The notes under the pieces: generated by a model
The model's input: the letters and a program-made list of their open reading frames with translations, nothing else
Databases searched by the model: none
Told to the model about the DNA's origin: nothing
Program-made: the position numbers and the translations under genes
Shown: piece after piece, positions 24,436-32,495 of the stretch
Numbering within the stretch: the stretch's first letter is position 1
Layout: each line of letters opens with the position of its first letter
Assembly (NCBI GenBank): GCA_026987075.1
Contig: JALSNI010000050.1
Span: 1 to 33,499 of the forward strand
Origin: Persephonella sp.
GTDB taxonomy: Bacteria > Aquificota > Aquificia > Aquificales > Hydrogenothermaceae
Reading direction: 5' to 3'
Length of the DNA stretch: 33,499 nt

Positions 24436-25069
24436 CTTTCAAAATTTTCATTTTTTCTTTAAATCTATTTTCAAATTGAATATTTTCAATTTTTATTGTA
24501 AAATCTCCACCTTCAAGCTGTTCATTTTCAATGAGTTTAATATTTATTCCAGTTCCTTCTAAGTAACCTTTTAGCTGTGGGGATACTTCTATGACTATTT
24601 CTGGAGCATTTTTTATATCTTCAATTATTCCTTTTATTTCTTTTGCTACATATTCTGCATTTTCAGGGCTTACATATAAATATTCCATCACTTCTTCTAT
24701 TACAGATAAAATTAATTCATCTGTAAACTGAACATGTTGAGCGTATTTTTCCTTTAGGTTATCTATCAGGGAAAATATGCTTTTTAGTTTTTTCTCAAAT
24801 TCCTGCGTTATTTTTTCTTCCTGTTTTTTTAGACTTTCAGAGAGTTCTTTTTGAAACTGGTCTTTCAGGAGTTTTTCTGTTTCTTCTTTTCCCTTCTGAA
24901 ACCCTTCCTCCAATCCTTTTTCGTATGCTTCTTTTATCTTCTTTTGTAACTCATCTTTTATTTTCTTTATATGATTTTGGTAAAATTTCTCTATTTCTTC
25001 TTTTGATACAGTCTGGGTGTCTATCTTTTCTTGACTTTCACCAAAATCTTCAAGGTTTAAGGAGGGCAT
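24395..25069 (-). CDS. fliH: Flagellar export regulator FliH
   Basis: Stator-like regulator of the export ATPase, 224 residues. Seen: an acidic N-terminus (MPSLNLEDFGE), a long charged coiled coil (about 25-95) containing 'AYEKGLEEGFQKGKEETEKL' with the Gly-x-x-x-Gly pattern typical of FliH, and a C-terminal domain resembling the V/A-type ATPase E subunit ('VIEVSPQLKGYLEG'). Directly follows fliF by one base; fliG is normally found between them but is absent. Confidence 0.9.
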   Translation of the reverse strand: MPSLNLEDFGESQEKIDTQTVSKEEIEKFYQNHIKKIKDELQKKIKEAYEKGLEEGFQKGKEETEKLLKDQFQKELSESLKKQEEKITQEFEKKLKSIFSLIDNLKEKYAQHVQFTDELILSVIEEVMEYLYVSPENAEYVAKEIKGIIEDIKNAPEIVIEVSPQLKGYLEGTGINIKLIENEQLEGGDFTIKIENIQFENRFKEKMKILKDEIKREIKKNSPL

Positions 25070-25070
25070 A

Positions 25071-26663
25071 TTACTTACCTTCTTCTCTCAACCACTTACT
25101 TACAAGGTCAGCAATTAACTCAGGAGATTCTTCGGCAATCTCTAAGAGCTTTTGAAATGCTGGTTCCTTTTCTAACCTGAATTCTTCCATCTCTTTTTCA
25201 TGCATTGCATAAACACCTGCTGCCATCTCTGGTGTCACGCCTGGAGGAAGTGTAATTTCTTCCTTTTTCTTTTTCTTAAGAACTTTGAGAGCCATAAATC
25301 CTGCTATAGCAATAATTATTAAAACAAGAATACTAATCCCTGCGATAAGTATCCAGTTATGAAGACCAACTTTTTCCTTTTCTCCTTTTGCTAAACCTTT
25401 TGTTTCAAAAGGAACACTTACAACAGTTATCTGGTCTCCCCTTTCAGGATTAAAACCTACTGCACTTTTAATAAGGGCTTCGTAAGTTTTAATCTCTTCA
25501 GGAGACCTTGGCACAAACTTTACTGTTTCGTTGCCCTGTTTGTCTTTTATTTTCTCGTATTTTCCGTCTATTAAAACCCCAATACTAAGTCTTTTTATTT
25601 TGAATACATTTTTGTCTGTGCTGATATAGGTTTTTGAAACTTCATAGTTTTTAGTCTGGTCTTTGGAAGTTTTGTCTCTTGTTACAACAGTCTGTGTTCC
25701 TTGCATTACTGGGGGAACGTTAGTTGCCGTTCCTGGAGGCGTAATGGCTGGTGTTTCTCTTTCCTGTAATTTTTCCTGTATTTTTCTTTCACTTACAACT
25801 GCTACTTTATCAGGGTCAACTATCTCATCCTTTTGTTTTACTTTTGCAAGTTCAAGCTCTACTGAAGCTCTAACCACAACCCTGTCAGAGCCTAACGCTT
25901 TAGCAAGCATAGACTGGACATTCCTTTCTATCTGTCTTTCTAATTTCTTTTTTAACTGAACAGTTTTATCTGTTGCTGCTTCTGGTGAGTCTTCGTCAAG
26001 AAGGTCTGACAGAACTCTCCCTCTGTTGTCAACAACTGTTACATTTTCTTTCTTTAATCTTGGGACAGCATGTGATACCAAAAACACTATAGCCTTTACC
26101 TGCTCTTTTGTCAGGTCTTTTCCAGGCCACAGCTTTATAATAACAGATGCTTTTGGTTCCTCTTCTTCTCTGACAAATATACTTTCTTTAGGTAACGCGA
26201 TGTTTACTCTCACGTCTTGAACTGCATCAATCTGCCTTATGGTTCTTGCCAATTCTCCTTCTAATGCTCTTAAATAGTTAACGTTCTCCTGGAACTGGGT
26301 AATTCCCATTTTTGGTTCTTCAAAAATCTCAAATCCTACTGTCTGGCTGGATGGAAGTCCTTTTGAGGCAAGTTTCAGCCTTATCTCGTGTATCTTGTCC
26401 TTTGGAACCATAATAATACTGCCGTTACCTTCTACTTTGTAAGGAATTTTTTCTTCTTGAAGAACGGTAAGTATCTTCCCTGCATCGTCTGGGCTTAGAT
26501 TTGTGTATAGAACTCCATAATTAACCGTTGTTAATGTCCTTACAGCAATAAAACCTAAAAAGGATACAAGTATAATACCAGCAGTAAGTAATGCAATATT
26601 TCGTGGGGTTGCAAACTTTTTCCCTATGTTTAAGGCTTTTTCTTTTAACTTCTCTAAATCCAT
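25071..26663 (-). CDS. fliF: Flagellar MS-ring protein FliF
   Basis: Membrane ring protein, 530 residues, standard length. Seen: N-terminal helix (about 19-41), the ring-building motifs 'LYTNLSPDDAGKILTVLQEE' and 'GTRTIRQIDAV' in the form 'LARTIRQIDAVQDVRVNIAL', second helix (about 443-466, 'HNWILIAGISILVLIIIAIA'), and the C-terminal FliG-binding tail ('ESPELIADLVSKWLREEG'). The tail implies a FliG protein exists, encoded elsewhere. Confidence 0.96.
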   Translation of the reverse strand: MDLEKLKEKALNIGKKFATPRNIALLTAGIILVSFLGFIAVRTLTTVNYGVLYTNLSPDDAGKILTVLQEEKIPYKVEGNGSIIMVPKDKIHEIRLKLASKGLPSSQTVGFEIFEEPKMGITQFQENVNYLRALEGELARTIRQIDAVQDVRVNIALPKESIFVREEEEPKASVIIKLWPGKDLTKEQVKAIVFLVSHAVPRLKKENVTVVDNRGRVLSDLLDEDSPEAATDKTVQLKKKLERQIERNVQSMLAKALGSDRVVVRASVELELAKVKQKDEIVDPDKVAVVSERKIQEKLQERETPAITPPGTATNVPPVMQGTQTVVTRDKTSKDQTKNYEVSKTYISTDKNVFKIKRLSIGVLIDGKYEKIKDKQGNETVKFVPRSPEEIKTYEALIKSAVGFNPERGDQITVVSVPFETKGLAKGEKEKVGLHNWILIAGISILVLIIIAIAGFMALKVLKKKKKEEITLPPGVTPEMAAGVYAMHEKEMEEFRLEKEPAFQKLLEIAEESPELIADLVSKWLREEGK

Positions 26664-26945
26664 TTATACCTGCATTCTCATTATTTCTTGATAACTTTCT
26701 AATGCTTTATTTCTTATTTCGGTTATTAATCTCAAAGATATGTCAGATTTTGCTATCTGGTACATCAGGTTTTCAAGGTTATCTACTTTTCCCTCTGCTA
26801 TCAGTTTTTCTGCTTCTTTTGCTTTTTTAAGGTCTGAATTTACATCTGCTACAAATTCCTGAAGAACCTCACCAAAAGATTTTTCACTCTTTTTCTCAAT
26901 TTTTTGGGTTAACTGTCCAAAATCTTGTAATCCTTCAATCCTCAT
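26664..26945 (-). CDS. fliE: Flagellar hook-basal body protein FliE
   Basis: MS-ring/rod junction protein, 93 residues. Seen: 'SFGEVLQEFVADVNSDLKKA', 'LIAEGKVDNLENLMYQIAKS' and 'SLRLITEIRNKALESYQEIM', the three helices of the family. Twelve nt after flgC and abutting fliF, the usual flgB-flgC-fliE-fliF order. Confidence 0.95.
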   Translation of the reverse strand: MRIEGLQDFGQLTQKIEKKSEKSFGEVLQEFVADVNSDLKKAKEAEKLIAEGKVDNLENLMYQIAKSDISLRLITEIRNKALESYQEIMRMQV

Positions 26946-26957
26946 TTTATCACCACC

Positions 26958-27368
26958 TTAAACTTTTATTAACTCAAGACTTTTAAGTAGCATGTCTTTG
27001 TGGGTATTAAATGCTGTTAAGTTTGCTTCGTATGTTCTGATTGCTGACATCATGTCAACCATTTCTCTAAGAGGGTCAACATTAGGCAGTCTCACGTATC
27101 CGTCAGGTCCTGCATCTGGGTGTTTAGGGTCATATTTCATTTTGAAAGGGGAAGGGTCTGTATCTATCTTTGATACTCTTACCTGATAGACAGGAACTCC
27201 TGCTTCTTTGTCTAATATTGCTTGAAAAACAGGGACTTTTCTTCTATAAGGCTGACCATTTTCTGCTCTTGTTGAGTTAACGTTTGCGAGGTTGGAAGAT
27301 GCAACATCTATTCTTATTCTCTGGGCTGCCATTCCTGTAACTGAGACTTCTAAACCTTTGAAAATCAT
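26958..27368 (-). CDS. flgC: Flagellar proximal rod protein FlgC
   Basis: Rod protein, 136 residues. Seen: N-terminal 'VASSNLANVNSTRAENGQPY' and C-terminal 'MVDMMSAIRTYEANLTAFNT', the coiled-coil ends of rod proteins, with 'KYDPKHPDAGPDGYVRLPNV' in the centre, which is specific for FlgC. Confidence 0.96.
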   Translation of the reverse strand: MIFKGLEVSVTGMAAQRIRIDVASSNLANVNSTRAENGQPYRRKVPVFQAILDKEAGVPVYQVRVSKIDTDPSPFKMKYDPKHPDAGPDGYVRLPNVDPLREMVDMMSAIRTYEANLTAFNTHKDMLLKSLELIKV

Positions 27369-27379
27369 ACCGTTTCTCC

Positions 27380-27757
27380 TTATCTACCTGTTATTGCATA
27401 TTTCAGTTTTGCCATTTCTTTTTTCATAGATTCAAGTAAGGTTTTATACATTATGGAACTTTCTGCAAGTTTTGCTAATTCTTCTTCTACATTAACCCTG
27501 TTTTGGTCATATCCTGTAAAGTTTTTTAGTTTTATCTGTTTAATACTTACTTTTGTTTCAGGAAATGGGTCCATATGCTTTGGATTTGTTATTTTTAACT
27601 TTACCTGTTGCCTCACTAATTTCTCAAATTTAAGGTCAACAGGTTGATAAAATGGTGTATCAGCATTTGCAATGTTTCCCTGTATTACTTTAACACGCTG
27701 AAGAAAAAATGAAGCTTTTTCTTCAAGGTTATCAATATGAGAAAAAAGCTCACTCAT
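27380..27757 (-). CDS. flgB: Flagellar proximal rod protein FlgB
   Basis: Rod protein, 125 residues. Seen: 'VIQGNIANADTPFYQPVDLK' and a C-terminal helix 'SIMYKTLLESMKKEMAKLKY', with 'DQNRVNVEEELAKLAE' as in FlgB. The start overlaps the TPR gene's stop (ATGA), tying that unknown gene into the rod operon. Confidence 0.95.
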   Translation of the reverse strand: MSELFSHIDNLEEKASFFLQRVKVIQGNIANADTPFYQPVDLKFEKLVRQQVKLKITNPKHMDPFPETKVSIKQIKLKNFTGYDQNRVNVEEELAKLAESSIMYKTLLESMKKEMAKLKYAITGR

Positions 27758-29718
27758 TTTTTCATACCTCTAATCAACTTAAAATCTTCATACACGTTTT
27801 TTGCAACGATGCTCCACTGTGTCTGACACATTGCTATTCTGTCCTTTATTTCTTCTACCCTGTCCACTTTTCCTGTTCTAATCATTGCAATCAAATACCA
27901 GCTGTTCAGGTCACAATCTCTGGTAAGTTTTTCGGAAATTGTCTGGATTATCTTTAGGGCTTCTTTGTATCTGTTATTCTTAAAAAGGGTGTAAATAAGT
28001 TTTCTTAAGAACATTTTACCTATTATGTCCTGTCTGTAGTATTTGTAGAACTGTTTACCTGTTTTGCTAAATAGTTTAAGTGATTTATCTAACCTGCCAT
28101 TCTCTAATAGTATGTAGGAAGCTATAACATATTTTTCTACTTTATCTGCTTTACAGTTTGAGATTACTTTTCTTGCTAAATCTAAACTGCTCTTTTTCAA
28201 AAATATATAGTTTTTACCCAGTATTATGTAATACTCACAGCTTTTATTTTTTATTTTTTTCAAAGTTCCCAATGATTTTTGATATTTTCCAACTGAAAAA
28301 TAGGCATCTGCTAAAATGAGTAGGGATTTATCATCTTTCCATTTCTGATACATTTTTTTTGCGAGATAAACAGCCAATTCATATTTGCCACATTTCTTCA
28401 GGTCGTTGTAAACATACAATAAATTTTTCCTGTTGAAAACTGTGTAAAAAAATTTTTTGTTTGCATTAAATAACTGACATACTCTCATGTAATTGGCTTT
28501 TTTTAGCTCCTTGCCCCATAAGTTGTTAATATATTCCCTGTGTTCAAATCTCATCCTGCTCACGTCAACAAGTGAAAGTTCCCATACTAATTTTTTAAAC
28601 AGTTCTTCCGAGTTAGAGTTTATGGCAATACTTCCCAAGTTTCCCAGGGCAAAAAAACCAACATAGTTATTTCTGTTTAAAACAAGGGTTTTAATAATAA
28701 AGGATAGAGGGTTTTTAAAATCTTTATCTTCTGAACGAAGAAGTTTTTTCTTTATCTCTTCGTAATGGGAGAGGGCTATTAATTTAAGTTTTGCTACTTT
28801 TGCTTCTGTTGTGTCAGGATATTTTGTCAATACACGATAGTAATAGTTAAAGGCAAGAATTCTATCCCCATTTTTCAGGGCTATGTCTCCTAATCTCAGC
28901 ATTGCTTTTCTTATAACTGATTCGTCTTTCACTATACTGATAATTCTTCTAAAAATCTGTTTGGCAAACTTGTAATCTCCCAAGCGGTATGCATTTTCTC
29001 CTAAGATAAGATAGTATTCTGGATTTTCTATCAGATACTGTTCATAGCTTTTGTATACAGGCATAAGATACTTTATTGCTTCTCTGTAATTTCCTTTCTG
29101 GAATTCTGCTAATCCTTTTACAAATTCAAATTCTTTCTTTTCTTCTTCTGAGAGCTCTTCCAGATTAACAAGTATCAGATATCTTGTGAATATGTCTAAT
29201 CTTTTGAGCCATGCAGCTGTTCTTAATATTCCTATTACTGTTTTAAATTGCTCTTTTTTGTTTTTAGCCTGTCCAAAGGCCATTTTATATGCAGCCAATG
29301 CCCTTTCATACATAAACAAGTTTTCGTATATTTTTCCTTTTATGTAGTAAAATTCCCAGTTAAACGGATTTTCTACAGAGTATGAGTATGTATTGAGATA
29401 GTATAAAGCTTTCTGGAGAAATTCTTTTATTCCTGTTTTTATTCCAAGGTGTAAATATATCTTTGCAGATAGTAAAAGGGCATCAGGATAGTAGGGATTT
29501 TTTCTGTCCTGGATTAATTTGGAAAGTAAGTTTAAAGCAGTGTAATAAGAACCTCTTTTATACATTAGGTAGGCTAACTTATATTTTTCTTCAAACTCCT
29601 GTTTCTGTTTTTGAGAGTAACTTTTTTTGGGAAGAGCAGTATCTCCTTTGTTATTTTCAGGATGAGTAAAAGCAAAAGATAAAAGCACTGCCAAAAGAAC
29701 TACTTTATACTTTGACAT
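27754..29718 (-). CDS. Exported TPR-repeat protein of the flagellar cluster, function unknown
   Basis: I do not recognise a named family. About 654 residues; a TTG at 29721 is in frame but the ATG at 29718 is preferred. Seen: a signal peptide (MSKYKVVLLAVLLSFAFT) and then almost entirely paired helices with TPR character, for example 'YLILGENAYRLGDYKFAKQ' and 'LADAYFSVGKYQKSLGTLKK', rich in Tyr, Lys and Leu, without a catalytic motif or later membrane helix. So probably periplasmic. It overlaps the FliK-like gene by 14 nt and flgB by 4 nt, a position suggesting co-translation with flagellar parts. In Campylobacter the periplasmic TPR protein PflA supports the stator ring; whether this is an analogue is speculation. 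Confidence 0.75.
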   Translation of the reverse strand: MSKYKVVLLAVLLSFAFTHPENNKGDTALPKKSYSQKQKQEFEEKYKLAYLMYKRGSYYTALNLLSKLIQDRKNPYYPDALLLSAKIYLHLGIKTGIKEFLQKALYYLNTYSYSVENPFNWEFYYIKGKIYENLFMYERALAAYKMAFGQAKNKKEQFKTVIGILRTAAWLKRLDIFTRYLILVNLEELSEEEKKEFEFVKGLAEFQKGNYREAIKYLMPVYKSYEQYLIENPEYYLILGENAYRLGDYKFAKQIFRRIISIVKDESVIRKAMLRLGDIALKNGDRILAFNYYYRVLTKYPDTTEAKVAKLKLIALSHYEEIKKKLLRSEDKDFKNPLSFIIKTLVLNRNNYVGFFALGNLGSIAINSNSEELFKKLVWELSLVDVSRMRFEHREYINNLWGKELKKANYMRVCQLFNANKKFFYTVFNRKNLLYVYNDLKKCGKYELAVYLAKKMYQKWKDDKSLLILADAYFSVGKYQKSLGTLKKIKNKSCEYYIILGKNYIFLKKSSLDLARKVISNCKADKVEKYVIASYILLENGRLDKSLKLFSKTGKQFYKYYRQDIIGKMFLRKLIYTLFKNNRYKEALKIIQTISEKLTRDCDLNSWYLIAMIRTGKVDRVEEIKDRIAMCQTQWSIVAKNVYEDFKLIRGMKK

Positions 29719-31513
29719 CAATTTCTCTTAAATTACTGTTTTTGTGGCTTGAAAAATAAGATGTATTTGAAGATATTTTATAGCTTTTGTTCTTGCTTTT
29801 CACTCTTAGTATGTAACTTTGTATTCCACTTTCTTCAATAATATGGGGTATGTCTGTTTTTAATACCTTGATTATTTCTGATGAATAACTGTTTGCCATT
29901 ATCATCATATCTAATCGATAGCCATTGTATCTTGCCTTTAGACCAATGTCCCCTATTTTCATAGAAAAGGTTAAATTCCTGCTGTTAGGTTCTTGTGATT
30001 TTTCTTCTCCAGTATAGTCAGTCTTATGTTGCTCAAACCCTCCATCTGAGTCATCTTTTGTTTGATAGAAGGTGTCTTTTTCACTGACTGATATTTCTGT
30101 AGATACGCGACTTTCTGATGCTATTTTCTTGTTCTCACCATCGTTATATTCTACTTTTTCTTTCTTACCTTCTGTGAAGACAATGTGCTGTGAGTTTTCA
30201 TTTATTTTTTCATCTATTTTGATGTCTGTGCTGTCTACTACATCTTCTTTTTTACCAGCTTTTTCTTCCTTTATGCTTTTGTGAAAATCTTTTTTTGTCT
30301 TATGCTCTACAATTTTTATTTTTTCAGAAACTTTTTTTCTAAAAAACATCTCTACTTTCTCATCTGTTCTTTTAGTATCTGCTTTTTCTGAGTTTAAAAT
30401 CTCACCTTTGTTATCAAGATGCTGTGAGAACACTTTGTGGTCATTAGATACTTTTCTGTTGGTCTTGTGTATGCTATCAGCTATGAATTTGGTTACAGTG
30501 CTTCCTGTTGAATGCTCTTTAGGCTGAATATCAACTGCTGACTTGTCTATAATAAATCTATCTTTTTCTTCTGCAAAGGCATTTTTTTCTTTATGGAGTT
30601 TCTGTCCTTTTCCATAGGTAAATTCCTGAGTTAGCAACTTTTTGTCAGGTTTTAAATAGGTCTTTACACTTTTTAATTTTGAATAATAGGCGTTTCCAAC
30701 TAAAAAATTATCTCCTGAATAGGAAAGCTTACCATTAATAGAATGACTTACATCTTTTGATAAAACACGGGATTTTTTCTCTAAAGCTTCAGAGGTAAAA
30801 CCTGTTTCACCTTTGGGAAGAAAATCTGTTTCTGAAACTTTAGAGGTTAACAGGGTTGGAGGTTTTCCCTGTATGGAAGTTATATTGGTATACTTTTGTG
30901 CAGAAAGGATTTTTGTCTTTTTTTCTGATTTTTTTTCATCTTTTATTTCTTGTGTTATTACTCCCTGGCTTTCCGTAATTTTCTGAGAAGTCTGTTTTAA
31001 AGTATATCTTGATTCCTCTGGAGAGAGAATGCGAGAGGACTTTTTTAGAGGAGTATGGAGCAGACTTTTAGAGTTATGTTTTAGACTGGATTTTACTGGT
31101 AGTTTTTCTTTATCAGTATGAGTTTCTATAAAATAGGTTTTGTTTCTTGACTGAAGGTGAGAAACTGTTTTATGTGAAAAAGAAAAAACAGGTTGTTGGC
31201 TTACCAGAACAGATAATTTAGGTTTTATAAGCTCTTCTCTATGCTGGACACTATCTTGATAAGAATATAGATAAGACTTGACCTTCCCAGTTTTTTTTGT
31301 TCTTATCTCTTTTTTGAACTCTTTCTCATTTTTATAAAAACTGTCAAATAGATGTTTATCTGCTGATTTATCTTTTGAAGGGGTTTTTTTCTCTTCTGAT
31401 AGGGATACTACAGACATTAATAACTTGTCAAAATCTGCTTTTTTGTTAATTTTCTTCCCGCTACTACCCTTAACATTAAGCTGTATCTGAAATAAAATCT
31501 TTGCTAAATTCAT
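29705..31513 (-). CDS. fliK: FliK-like flagellar hook-length control protein
   Basis: About 602 residues from the ATG at 31513, which has AAGGTG six nt before it (an ATG at 31546 adds MSKHNLNLRCI but has no ribosome site). No signal peptide or membrane helix. Residues about 15-515 are low-complexity, Lys/Ser/Thr/Glu-rich and almost without folded signatures, as in FliK N-terminal rulers. The last ~90 residues resemble the FliK C-terminal switch domain: 'FSMKIGDIGLKARYNGYRLD', then 'VLKTDIPHIIEESGIQSYIL'. FliK measures the hook and triggers FlhB switching; flgD, flgE and flhB are in the same run and no other candidate is. Call rests on layout and context. Confidence 0.6.
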   Translation of the reverse strand: MNLAKILFQIQLNVKGSSGKKINKKADFDKLLMSVVSLSEEKKTPSKDKSADKHLFDSFYKNEKEFKKEIRTKKTGKVKSYLYSYQDSVQHREELIKPKLSVLVSQQPVFSFSHKTVSHLQSRNKTYFIETHTDKEKLPVKSSLKHNSKSLLHTPLKKSSRILSPEESRYTLKQTSQKITESQGVITQEIKDEKKSEKKTKILSAQKYTNITSIQGKPPTLLTSKVSETDFLPKGETGFTSEALEKKSRVLSKDVSHSINGKLSYSGDNFLVGNAYYSKLKSVKTYLKPDKKLLTQEFTYGKGQKLHKEKNAFAEEKDRFIIDKSAVDIQPKEHSTGSTVTKFIADSIHKTNRKVSNDHKVFSQHLDNKGEILNSEKADTKRTDEKVEMFFRKKVSEKIKIVEHKTKKDFHKSIKEEKAGKKEDVVDSTDIKIDEKINENSQHIVFTEGKKEKVEYNDGENKKIASESRVSTEISVSEKDTFYQTKDDSDGGFEQHKTDYTGEEKSQEPNSRNLTFSMKIGDIGLKARYNGYRLDMMIMANSYSSEIIKVLKTDIPHIIEESGIQSYILRVKSKNKSYKISSNTSYFSSHKNSNLREIDVKV

Positions 31514-31587
31514 AATACACCTTAAATTTAAATTATGTTTCGACATATTGCAAAATTTTATTAAAAAAATTAAGATTTATAACTAAG

Positions 31588-31896
31588 GTGAGCAAGATAG
31601 GATTTTTTATTATCTTTCTTATAATTGTTTTGAGTACTGGTGGTTTAGGTTATCTGCTGTATGACAGGATTTCAAAAAATCAGTATAGGTATTACAAAGG
31701 AGAGATAAGAAAAGTCCCTAAATATTACAAGGCAAATCCTGCTAATGCACCTAACTACTATAAAGGTTCTATACAGAAAGTTCCCAACTACTATAAAAAA
31801 GACATAAAAGACTTGCCTAATTATTACAAACCTAAATCTTCTTCTACACCTTCTGATAGGGCTTCTAAACTGAGAAGTTTAAAAGAAAATTGGTAG
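31588..31896 (+). CDS. Small membrane-anchored protein with five YYK repeats, unknown function
   Basis: I recognise no family. 102 residues from a GTG start at 31588 (no ATG available; ribosome site unclear). Seen: a membrane helix or uncleaved signal (about residues 4-25, 'IGFFIIFLIIVLSTGGLGYL'), then five Tyr-Tyr-Lys units starting at residues 35, 46, 57, 68 and 79, exactly 11 apart. Four of them read Pro-(Lys/Asn)-Tyr-Tyr-Lys, separated by six variable residues, then a Ser/Thr-rich basic tail. Codons of the repeats differ (TAT TAC versus TAC TAT; AAA versus AAG), which argues for an old, protein-level repeat. It is the only plus-strand gene inside the flagellar run, and its last 18 nt overlap the end of the sigma gene. 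Confidence 0.7.
   Translation: MSKIGFFIIFLIIVLSTGGLGYLLYDRISKNQYRYYKGEIRKVPKYYKANPANAPNYYKGSIQKVPNYYKKDIKDLPNYYKPKSSSTPSDRASKLRSLKENW
31693..31830 (+). repeat. In-gene 33-nt tandem repeat encoding the YYK units
   Basis: Five units of 33 nt (11 codons) cover codons 36-81. The conserved part of each encodes Tyr-Tyr-Lys with a preceding Pro-Asn or Pro-Lys in four units; the six residues between are variable but mostly small or charged. DNA identity is limited, so this is not a recent slippage array. Confidence 0.75.
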
Positions 31897-32493
31897 ATTT
31901 TTTAACTTTTTTATAGCTTCATGTTTTATCTGGGAAACCCTTGAAACAGAGATGTCTAACTCCTGAGCAACTGTTTTCAAGTCTTTTTCTTCAAAGTAAA
32001 GCATTTGGAGAACTTTTTTTTCTTTTTCATTTAAAAGCTCTATAGCTTCTAAAAGTTTTTCTTTCTGGTCTTCTTTTATTACTTCTTCTTCAGGGGTATT
32101 TTTGTCTGATACAAGTGTATCAACAATTTTTAGACTTTCATCAGATGAAAGAGCTTTTTCAATACTTACCATCACTGCAGTGTTAGAAAGGGGAACAGGT
32201 TTACCCTCTTCTATAGGAGGTTCTTTTTTTATTTTGTCTCTTATTGTTCTTGGAACAATGTCTAAACTCCTCAGGTAGTCTAAAATTTCTCCTCTAATTT
32301 TTATGTATGCGTAAGTGGAAAATTTTGCCTTGTCCTTGTCATATCTTTCTATAGCTTTAATAAGACCTATAACTCCCACATTAACAAGGTCGTCAAACTC
32401 TATGTCCCCTTTTGGCAACCTGTAGTAAATTTTACTTGCTACTTTTTTAACAAGGGGAAGATTTTCAAGGATTAAACGGTCTCTTTCTTTCAT
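31879..32493 (-). CDS. fliA: Flagellar sigma factor of the FliA/WhiG type with reduced sigma-3 domain
   Basis: Alternative sigma factor for late flagellar genes, 204 residues, whereas FliA proteins usually have about 235-260. Seen: sigma-2 (about 5-80) with 'FDDLVNVGVIGLIKAIERYD' and 'FSTYAYIKIRGEILDYLRSL', the start of sigma-3 ('VPRTIRDKIKK', 80-90), then only about 18 residues of Pro/Glu-rich linker, then 'SIEKAL' and sigma-4 (about 145-200) with 'TVAQELDISVSRVSQIKHEA'. The usual second half of sigma-3, with its 'GREPTDEEVAxxLG'-like stretch, is missing in frame, with no sign of a frameshift. Follows flhG by two bases. Confidence 0.87.
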   Translation of the reverse strand: MKERDRLILENLPLVKKVASKIYYRLPKGDIEFDDLVNVGVIGLIKAIERYDKDKAKFSTYAYIKIRGEILDYLRSLDIVPRTIRDKIKKEPPIEEGKPVPLSNTAVMVSIEKALSSDESLKIVDTLVSDKNTPEEEVIKEDQKEKLLEAIELLNEKEKKVLQMLYFEEKDLKTVAQELDISVSRVSQIKHEAIKKLKNLPIFF

Positions 32494-32495
32494 CT

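Noticed and set aside
31525-31553. TTGCAA-17-TAAATT as promoter of the FliK-like gene
   Set aside because: The start site would fall on the ribosome site AAGGTG at 31523-31518, so the boxes are probably chance in AT-rich DNA. Sigma-28 type boxes were also looked for here and fit badly.
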